From JBBIQH01 sp964475945 (GTDB lineage: Archaea > Thermoproteota > Nitrososphaeria > Nitrososphaerales > Nitrosocaldaceae): 23,956 nt of DNA. The translations under genes were made by a program, and so were the position numbers. The stretch covers positions 1 to 23,956 of the forward strand of contig CAYYYF010000018.1 of NCBI GenBank assembly GCA_964475945.1, read 5' to 3'. The notes beneath the pieces are model-generated. The model had not been told where the DNA came from. It made no database searches and was given only the letters and a program-made list of their open reading frames with translations. Below are positions 15,102-20,825 of this stretch, piece by piece. How positions within the stretch are numbered: position 1 is the first letter of the stretch; the number at the start of each line of letters is the position of its first letter.

Positions 15102-17001
15102 GCCTTAGTATCACCCTCTTACTTGATACCTTGCCTTGCATTATACCCTTCAATGCATTATAAACCTCGTTTGATGACATAGGCCTTCCATTGTACTTAA
15201 CTACATGGTAATCCGCATCTCTCTGGAGATTTGCCCTTAAGAGTCTTGATAACTGTGCTGAGTAGTTCATCTCAACATCTATTAGCATTCTAGTGCCATT
15301 AAGCATCCTCTCTATGGTTGAGGATGGGAATGGGTGCAGGAGTTTAACCTGCATGTAGTTTAATACTATACCTTCATCTTTAAGCATATCCAATGCATCT
15401 AGAATTGCACCCTTGCATGAACCCCATGCTATAACAGTTGCATCTGAGCCATTATCATGCATAACAACCTTCTCATCATCGCTCAACTCCTTAAGCACAA
15501 GATCCAACTTGCCCATACGCTTCTCCATCATCCTATCCCTTATCTCTGGATCCTCTGTTATATGCCCATACTCATCATGCTCATCCCCAGTATTCCAGAA
15601 TACTGCACCTTGAGTACCTAGCCTTATCCTTGGTGATACATTACTTGAGAGATCGAACCTCTTATAACTGCTATCCACATGCTCTAAGAGCATACCTCTA
15701 TCTATCCTAAGCATAGTATTGAATATAGAGCATGTTACTACATTGTTTGCTATTGCCTTATCCACAATATGTATAACAGGCATCTGGTAGCGCTCAGCAT
15801 AGTTGAATGCCCTTACAGTATCATAGAATGCCTCCTCAACATCACCAGATGCTATAACTATCCTTGGGAACTCACCATGCCCTGCATGTATTGCAAAGAG
15901 TAGATCCCCTTGCTCATGCCTAGTAGGTAGCCCTGTGCTAGGACCTGCTCTTTGATAGAGCGTTACTACAACAGGAACCTCATTCATACCAGCCCAGCCT
16001 AGAGCCTCTGCCATGAGTGAGAACCCGGGGCCTGATGTGCTTGTAGATGCCCTTGCGCCTGCTAATGATGCACCTATAGCACTTGCTATTGCTGCTATCT
16101 CATCCTCTGTCTGAATAACAAGTATTGAGCCTTTACCATCTAGCACCTCATTTGCCTCAAGGAACTCTGACTCATCGCTTGCTGGTGTTATAGGGTAATA
16201 ACTCTGATATCTGCACCCAGCAATGATCTTGCCCAATGCTATAGACTGATTACCTTGTATAAGTAGCATATCATCAACATACTCTCTAGCAGCAAGCCTA
16301 AAGGGTATATCATCTATGCTATACTTTGCTCTTGTGTAGTTGTATGTATACACTGCTGCATCTACATTTGTATCTGCCAAACTCTTCTTTGCTCTAAATA
16401 TATGCTTGATTGCATTAACTAATAGGTTATGATCGTAATCCAATAATGCTAAGGATGCTGCAAGTATCATCATATTTACCATCCTAGCAAGCTTGCTCAA
16501 GGAGGGCTCATTCCTCTTCCTTGCTATATCCTCTAGCAGTTCATGGCATGGTATACCATATGCCTTTATACCCTTCATACCTAAAGCCTTCAGCATGTCT
16601 CTAGCGCTCCTACCTAGGGAGTATTGCTCAAGCAATGCTATACTCCTTGCCTTGCTACTCTTATCCATAGTAGGTATTGAGTCTATGCTAGCATCTAGTA
16701 TGGATTCATCATAGACTATTACACCATTACCCTTAACATGTTCACCATGCCTAAAGAGAGTCTCTGCATCGAATATAGCAAGCATATCTATGTCATCTAC
16801 ATGTGCTCTAACAGGCTTATCACTTACAAGTATTGTAAAGTAGCTATGCTCACCCTTTATGTTTGAGTGATACTCCCTCTTTCCAAATATATGGAAGCCT
16901 CCTAGTGCACATGCCTTAGCAAATACATTTGCTACCGTATCAACACCACTACCCTGTGCTCCTCCTGTAACCCAACTAAGCCTATTTGTAACCTTATGCA
17001 T
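15091..17001 (-). CDS. 2-oxoacid:ferredoxin oxidoreductase, fused gamma-alpha subunit
   Basis: A 636-residue subunit in which the gamma domain precedes the alpha domain, as in archaeal and some bacterial two-subunit enzymes. Residues 1-190 are the gamma part (VTGGAQGSGVDTVANVF at 11-27 and GKREYHSNIKGEHSYF at 40-55). The alpha part has SYYPITPASDESEF (267-280), a motif that contacts the 2-oxoacid, TSGPGFSLMAEALG (322-335) and QRAGPSTGLPTRHEQGDL (350-367). The C-terminal part resembles a transketolase C-domain. It partners with the overlapping beta gene downstream. The ATG at 17001 directly precedes the conserved start of the gamma domain; a weak TATA-like AATATTATGAT lies near 17020-17031. 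A nine-cysteine miniprotein gene lies 56 bases upstream on the same strand. Confidence 0.95.
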   Translation of the reverse strand: MHKVTNRLSWVTGGAQGSGVDTVANVFAKACALGGFHIFGKREYHSNIKGEHSYFTILVSDKPVRAHVDDIDMLAIFDAETLFRHGEHVKGNGVIVYDESILDASIDSIPTMDKSSKARSIALLEQYSLGRSARDMLKALGMKGIKAYGIPCHELLEDIARKRNEPSLSKLARMVNMMILAASLALLDYDHNLLVNAIKHIFRAKKSLADTNVDAAVYTYNYTRAKYSIDDIPFRLAAREYVDDMLLIQGNQSIALGKIIAGCRYQSYYPITPASDESEFLEANEVLDGKGSILVIQTEDEIAAIASAIGASLAGARASTSTSGPGFSLMAEALGWAGMNEVPVVVTLYQRAGPSTGLPTRHEQGDLLFAIHAGHGEFPRIVIASGDVEEAFYDTVRAFNYAERYQMPVIHIVDKAIANNVVTCSIFNTMLRIDRGMLLEHVDSSYKRFDLSSNVSPRIRLGTQGAVFWNTGDEHDEYGHITEDPEIRDRMMEKRMGKLDLVLKELSDDEKVVMHDNGSDATVIAWGSCKGAILDALDMLKDEGIVLNYMQVKLLHPFPSSTIERMLNGTRMLIDVEMNYSAQLSRLLRANLQRDADYHVVKYNGRPMSSNEVYNALKGIMQGKVSSKRVILRHGV

Positions 17002-17057
17002 GTAGCATCATCTCTATTCTATCATAATATTCTTCTCCATTTTATTTATCCTTTTAA

Positions 17058-17225
17058 TTAACCCCCTCCAGTTGCTGCATCGAATAGGCAGCATGTGCAC
17101 CCATCACGCTCACCACAGTAAGGACATACGCAAGAGCATGATTCTATAGGATTACCGCAGAGATCGCAGAATACTATCTCATCCTCAGTGGCATTATCAT
17201 ACATACTTTCTTCATCATTAACCAT
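17058..17225 (-). CDS. Cys-rich 55-residue protein, metal-binding, unknown
   Basis: A short gene starting with ATG at 17223-17225 and ending in TAA at 17058-17060. The first 19 residues are acidic. Nine cysteines lie within residues 20-46: C20-x2-C23, C30, C32, C34-x2-C37, C43, C45 and C46, around FCDLCGNPIESCSC and CPYCGERDGC, ending in a Gly tail. The CxxC pairs imply zinc or iron-sulfur binding. A TATA-like ATTAAAATTTTAAATC lies at about 17246-17261, close to 26-30 nt before the ATG, so the gene has its own promoter. It lies 56 bases upstream of the ferredoxin oxidoreductase and could be read into it. I do not recognise the family; the proximity hints at electron transfer or cluster assembly but does not show it. 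Confidence 0.7.
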   Translation of the reverse strand: MVNDEESMYDNATEDEIVFCDLCGNPIESCSCVCPYCGERDGCTCCLFDAATGGG

Positions 17226-17250
17226 TGCATTATTCTAGCACTGCTTAGAT

Positions 17251-17469
17251 TTAAAATTTTAATCCAGCACATGCTGTTGCAACGCTCTTTACCCTAGTAA
17301 AGTTTATGTTAACATCATCATTTATAAGCTCTGCTACCACTGTTCTATGCTCATTACATACAACTGCTATCATATACTCCTCACCCTTATCTACTATCGA
17401 TACTATCCATTGGGGCATCTTCATGCATTCTCTGCCATTAACCCTTATACAGCACCTGCTTGGTAGCAA
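17251..17469 (-). CDS. Conserved-looking 72-residue protein with Cys/His, unknown
   Basis: The protein runs from a TTG at 17467-17469 to TAA at 17251-17253. Residues 5-15 contain RCCIRVNGREC; later come an alternating beta pattern (WIVSIVDKGEEYMIAVVC), C38-x2-H41 and a soluble C-terminus. The Cys and CxxH arrangement could bind a metal. The TTG start is supported by a minus-strand TATA box (ATTTAAATATAAT, about 17486-17498) roughly 24 nt upstream, predicting a leaderless mRNA; no ATG exists before codon 16. It shares a divergent promoter with the DUF47 gene. No function is recognised. Confidence 0.6.
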   Translation of the reverse strand: MLPSRCCIRVNGRECMKMPQWIVSIVDKGEEYMIAVVCNEHRTVVAELINDDVNINFTRVKSVATACAGLKF

Positions 17470-17514
17470 TGCTATACTCTAAAGACTATTATATTTAAAT
17501 CTGTTTATATCTTT
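17470..17514. promoter_or_regulatory. Compact divergent promoter (72-residue protein / DUF47)
   Basis: A single AT-rich block ATTATATTTAAATC (about 17488-17501) can act as TATA box in both directions: it is about 25 nt from the TTG at 17469 and about 20-26 nt from the ATG at 17515. Both genes would then be leaderless and share one TATA region. Confidence 0.6.
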
Positions 17515-18165
17515 ATGCTATTAAAGAAGGGTAACGATGTTATAAGCATATTAAAGGAGCATGTTGATATTGTAATGGCTACACTTGATAACCTTAACAG
17601 TATGATAAACTCATTGCTTATGCTTGATATAAAGAAGGGTAAGGAGTATGCTAGCATAATAGATAGGCTAGAGACTGGTGCAGATGATGTGCATAGAGAA
17701 GGAGTAGTAAAGATATGCAAAGGCTCCTTATTTGGTTACATGCGTGAGGATGTAATAGCATTAATGGAGCATATAGATGATATAGCGGATAGTGCAAAGG
17801 AGGCTAGCAGGGTTCTTATGCAGAGGAAGGTGCCAGAGGAGATGCTTGTTAGGTTCCTTAACAGTAATACCTTAGCATATGTAAATGCAAGCATAGAGAC
17901 GGTTAAGCACTTGATCAGGCTTGTAGATGTGTTGGATAGCAAAGATGATGTTATATTAGAGCATATAAGGCATGTTGAGCAGAGCGAGGAGTATGCTGAT
18001 ACACTTAAGAGTATTGTATTACAGGAGTTGTACTCATCAAGCATATATGATACACTAACAATAATACAGCTTAAGGAGTTCATACAGCTTGTAGATAGGA
18101 TAGCAGATAGTGCTGAGGATGCAAGCGATGTAGTGCTTATTATGCTTGCAAAAGGGTATGCATAG
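17515..18165 (+). CDS. DUF47 (PhoU-like) phosphate transport regulator
   Basis: A 216-residue all-helical protein of the DUF47/PhoU-like family, which usually sits with and controls a PiT phosphate permease. The recognisable parts are the N-terminal KEHVDIVMATLDNLNSMI, then RLETGADDVHREGVVKI, the repeat-like ALMEHIDDIADSAKEASRVL, and near the end FIQLVDRIADSAEDASDVV. The two Ex2DxxAD/ES-type motifs are the metal-site helices of PhoU folds. The length is normal. The ATG follows a TATA box by about 20-26 nt. Its stop overlaps the start of the permease gene, so the pair is translationally coupled. Confidence 0.9.
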   Translation: MLLKKGNDVISILKEHVDIVMATLDNLNSMINSLLMLDIKKGKEYASIIDRLETGADDVHREGVVKICKGSLFGYMREDVIALMEHIDDIADSAKEASRVLMQRKVPEEMLVRFLNSNTLAYVNASIETVKHLIRLVDVLDSKDDVILEHIRHVEQSEEYADTLKSIVLQELYSSSIYDTLTIIQLKEFIQLVDRIADSAEDASDVVLIMLAKGYA

Positions 18166-19207
18166 TTGGCTCCACCTTCCTATGCTATTGCATCTATATC
18201 TTGCATTACTGGTATCACAATTACTTCCAGAGGTAAAGTCTATACTCTCATTACAGGCTATAAACACCGCATCTCTACTACTTATAGCATTCATCTTTGG
18301 AGTTAACAATGCTGGAGTTATAGTTGGCCCAATGCTCTCATCAGGCTTTAGGTATAGGAGGAGCATACTAATCACTATAATTGGATTTGCTACAGGGCTC
18401 TTACTTGAAGGATATAAGATAGATTACACAATAGTTACTGGCTCTACAGGTATACTTGATATGGCTGATGTTGCAAGGGGTATAACCCTAATGATTACAC
18501 TCTCATCACTACTACTCTCATCTTCTATAAGCATGCCTATAAGCATGGTAAATACCCTATTTGCTGCTTACATAGGCACAGTAATGAGCATAAACCCATT
18601 ATACTATGAGCAGATAAGTAATCAGGTTTTAATAACAGTTATGCTCTGGATACTCTTACCATTAATAGCATTCCTCTCAAGCATACTAACTCATCGGGTA
18701 ACTCTTTATGCTGTAAGGTTGCTTGGTTTGATTAGCATATCAAGCTTCTACTATATTGCACTGCAATTAGCATTATTCTATGCAGCATACACAATAGGCT
18801 CCAATAACCTTGGTCTTCTCTACTCTATAGGATATGAGGAGAATGGTAATGGTATCATACTAATGCCTCTCATGCTATCTTCATTTGCCCTAGGTATGAT
18901 CAATGGCCAGAGGGTATCAAGGTTCATAGGTGAAGGTATGGTAGGCTTAACACCAGCAAGGATACTTAGCAGTGTAGTAACATCCTCCATAATACTATGG
19001 GTTGCAACTCAGATGCATGCACCATCATCCTTCCTCCATCTACTAATATGCTCTTTACTTGGTGTAGGTATAACAACCAAACCAAGCATATATAATAGGA
19101 GGCAGATAATGCTCTTACTCGTATCATGGATATTAATAACATTAACAAGTTTCATTGCAGGCTTTGCTCTTAACTCCATGCTAAGGCAATTATTAAATAG
19201 TAAATAA
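18158..19207 (+). CDS. Diverged PiT-family phosphate permease-like protein
   Basis: An approximately 349-residue protein with about 10 membrane helices. Gene order (after DUF47) and two inverted signature regions identify it as PiT-like: FGVNNAGVIVGPML (from about residue 47) and YTIGSNNLGLL (from about residue 212). In normal PiT proteins both read GANDxANxxG, with the Asp needed for ion and phosphate binding; here both Asp are Asn, and the second lacks the AN pair. The STTH segments of PiT are also changed (MPISMVN; HAPSSFLH). Whether it still carries phosphate is unclear; it may carry another anion or be a sensor. I choose ATG 18158, which overlaps the DUF47 stop, over the TTG at 18146. 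The next gene starts 13 bases after its stop. Confidence 0.75.
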   Translation: MHSWLHLPMLLHLYLALLVSQLLPEVKSILSLQAINTASLLLIAFIFGVNNAGVIVGPMLSSGFRYRRSILITIIGFATGLLLEGYKIDYTIVTGSTGILDMADVARGITLMITLSSLLLSSSISMPISMVNTLFAAYIGTVMSINPLYYEQISNQVLITVMLWILLPLIAFLSSILTHRVTLYAVRLLGLISISSFYYIALQLALFYAAYTIGSNNLGLLYSIGYEENGNGIILMPLMLSSFALGMINGQRVSRFIGEGMVGLTPARILSSVVTSSIILWVATQMHAPSSFLHLLICSLLGVGITTKPSIYNRRQIMLLLVSWILITLTSFIAGFALNSMLRQLLNSK

Positions 19208-19220
19208 TTAACTCAGTTCT

Positions 19221-19709
19221 ATGAGTAGGATTGAGAATATAGCAGGCAAGATATGTGAGATACTCCTACCAATAAGGGATACCATATATATAGGCAATGG
19301 CTCAAGCATAGCAGTATGCACACTAGCAAGTATTGATCTGCTTAAGAGTATAGCAAGGGATGAGCATCTGATGCATAAAATAGCAGTAGTAGGAAGGTTG
19401 CTATCAGAGAACAAGGGTATAGATATGCTACTAGATTACATTGCAAGCATGAAGGGGATAAGGTACCTTATTATATGTGGCAAGGACTCAAGGGGACATT
19501 ATGCTGGTCAGGCACTGATAGCATTGCATAGGAATGGTATGGATGAGAGGGGTAGGATAATAGGTGCTATAGGCAAGAACCCAGTTATAAGTGCAAGCAT
19601 AGAGAAGGTTAATGAGTTTAGGATACGTGTTAATGTAATAGATATGATAGGTGTTGTAGAGAAGGAGAGGATCTCTCTGCATATCGAGTCTTTAGGGGTT
19701 TATCCCTAG
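19221..19709 (+). CDS. MtrA-like corrinoid protein (methyltransferase subunit A homologue), soluble
   Basis: A 162-residue homologue of tetrahydromethanopterin S-methyltransferase subunit A, the cobalamin-binding subunit in methanogens. The segment RYLIICGKDSRGHYAGQAL (81-99) contains H93, which aligns with the cobalt-binding His of MtrA; it is followed by ALHRNGMDERGRIIGAIGKNP and NEFRIRVNVIDMIG. The N-terminal half also fits MtrA (AVCTLAS; ENKGIDMLLDYI). The C-terminal membrane anchor of methanogen MtrA is absent. No other Mtr subunit is in the window. Thus a methanogenic methyl transfer is unlikely; a corrinoid carrier for another methyltransferase is possible. It follows the PiT-like gene by 13 bases, so they may be co-transcribed, and its 3' end overlaps the convergent zinc-finger gene by 18 bases. 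Confidence 0.75.
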   Translation: MSRIENIAGKICEILLPIRDTIYIGNGSSIAVCTLASIDLLKSIARDEHLMHKIAVVGRLLSENKGIDMLLDYIASMKGIRYLIICGKDSRGHYAGQALIALHRNGMDERGRIIGAIGKNPVISASIEKVNEFRIRVNVIDMIGVVEKERISLHIESLGVYP

Positions 19710-19847
19710 TGCATCATCCTCATACACCTTATCATTAAACATATGCCTCAACCTCTCCAGACTCTCCTTATGCTCCAAGCTCTTAACATGCTCCTCTACA
19801 CTGCTATCCTCTACATCCTTGTTGCATATATTGCAGTGCACAATCAC
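19692..19847 (-). CDS. 51-residue C2H2-type zinc-finger miniprotein
   Basis: A GTG at 19845-19847 opens a frame of 51 residues ending in TAA at 19692-19694. It begins MIVHCNICNKDVEDSSVEEH. C5-x2-C8-x11-H20-x5-H26 is a C2H2 zinc finger of the U1C/matrin-like spacing (x5 between His). An acidic amphipathic tail follows (LERLRHMFNDKVYEDDALG). A minus-strand TATA box TATAAATAAATAAA (19851-19864) sits close to the start; a second GTG two codons downstream is also possible. A nucleic-acid or protein contact role is inferred. Its 3' end overlaps the convergent MtrA-like gene. Confidence 0.7.
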   Translation of the reverse strand: MIVHCNICNKDVEDSSVEEHVKSLEHKESLERLRHMFNDKVYEDDALGINP

Positions 19848-19886
19848 TACTTTATTTATTTATAGTATTGTAATATAATCATATGC
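19848..19886. promoter_or_regulatory. Divergent promoter (zinc-finger miniprotein / nadM)
   Basis: TTTATTTATTTATA at 19851-19864 reads TATAAATAAATAAA on the minus strand and provides a T/A-rich box on the plus strand about 26 nt before the nadM ATG at 19887. Confidence 0.5.
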
Positions 19887-20420
19887 ATGAGCAAGGCTGT
19901 TATTGTAGGAAGGTTTCAACCATTCCATAATGGGCATATGGAGTTGGTTAAGCATATACTGCATGAGCATGATGAGCTGATAATAGTTGTTGCAAGTGCT
20001 CAGTTCAACTACCTGCTCAAGGATCCATTCACTGCTGGTGAGAGGGTATGGATGATACATGAGGCTTTAAAGGAGGAGGGTATACCATTGGATAGATGCT
20101 ACATACTTGCTATACCAAATGATGAGAACAATGCAAGATGGTATGCCCATCTTAAATCATATACACCAAGGTTTGATGTAGTGTATACAGGTAATAGGTA
20201 TGTCTCCATGCTATTAAGCAAAGAAGGTATAGAGGTAAGAGAACCACTGTTATTTGATAGAGAAGAGTACAATGCAACAAAGATTAGAGGATTGATGCTT
20301 GAGGGTAAGGAGTGGAGGCATCTGGTGCCTAGAGCAGTTGCAAGGATAATAGATGCAATAGATGGTGTTAATAGATTAAAAGTGATAGCAGAAGCAGAGA
20401 GCATACCGCAAGAGTGGTAG
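19887..20420 (+). CDS. nadM: Nicotinamide-nucleotide adenylyltransferase, archaeal type
   Basis: NMNAT joins NMN and ATP to give NAD+. The 177-residue length fits archaeal NadM. The nucleotidyltransferase HxGH motif is in GRFQPFHNGHMEL (H14, H17), followed by EHDELIIVVASAQFN and DPFTAGERVWMI. The C-terminal ATP-binding motif (usually ISSTxIR) is present as YNATKIRGLML. The start at 19887 is the ATG directly before the conserved first strand (SKAVIVGRF). It shares a divergent promoter with a zinc-finger miniprotein and is followed after 29 bases by a small zinc-ribbon gene. Confidence 0.95.
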   Translation: MSKAVIVGRFQPFHNGHMELVKHILHEHDELIIVVASAQFNYLLKDPFTAGERVWMIHEALKEEGIPLDRCYILAIPNDENNARWYAHLKSYTPRFDVVYTGNRYVSMLLSKEGIEVREPLLFDREEYNATKIRGLMLEGKEWRHLVPRAVARIIDAIDGVNRLKVIAEAESIPQEW

Positions 20421-20449
20421 ATACAAATAGCAGTAAGAGGCTATACTTA

Positions 20450-20572
20450 ATGTTGAGATCATGCCCAATATGCCCAGTATGTGGTAGCAGAAAGTTCAAG
20501 GTAATAGAGAGGTATAGCAATGAAGTAATACTTGAATGCTTGAGATGCTCATTAAGGATAGTATGCAAGTAG
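20450..20572 (+). CDS. 40-residue zinc-ribbon protein, unknown
   Basis: The frame from ATG 20450 to TAG 20570-20572 encodes 40 residues: MLRSCPICPVCGSRKF, a beta-like middle (VIERYSNEVILE) and CLRCSLRIVCK. Cysteines are C5, C8, C11, C30, C33 and C39; C8-x2-C11 and C30-x2-C33 form a classic zinc ribbon with about 18 residues between knuckles. It lies 29 bases after nadM and is probably co-transcribed with it. Family not recognised; small zinc ribbons of this kind occur in many archaea. Confidence 0.65.
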   Translation: MLRSCPICPVCGSRKFKVIERYSNEVILECLRCSLRIVCK

Positions 20573-20825
20573 GTTCAATGTATTGTAATATACTATTGCT
20601 TCATATTACTGCCTTAGTTACAAATGATCTTATAGTACATGGATATATATGCTGATTATCCCATCATTACTATGACAATATATATATTATACGAATTATC
20701 TAAACATAAAGATCTTTTCTTCCATAAAAGATTATAAGAAACAAGTAATTCTATTTTAATTCTTATAGATATCTTATTAAATATTATAGGAAGATTAATA
20801 TTACAACATTTATTAATTATAACTA
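20573..20825. other. AT-rich intergenic region with one hairpin
   Basis: No gene is seen. An inverted repeat GATCTTTT (20711-20718) / AAAAGATT (20726-20733) with a 7-base loop (7 of 8 pairs, last as G-T) could be a terminator of the nadM transcript or a regulatory hairpin. AT-rich promoter-like DNA continues up to the ATG at 20826. Confidence 0.4.
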
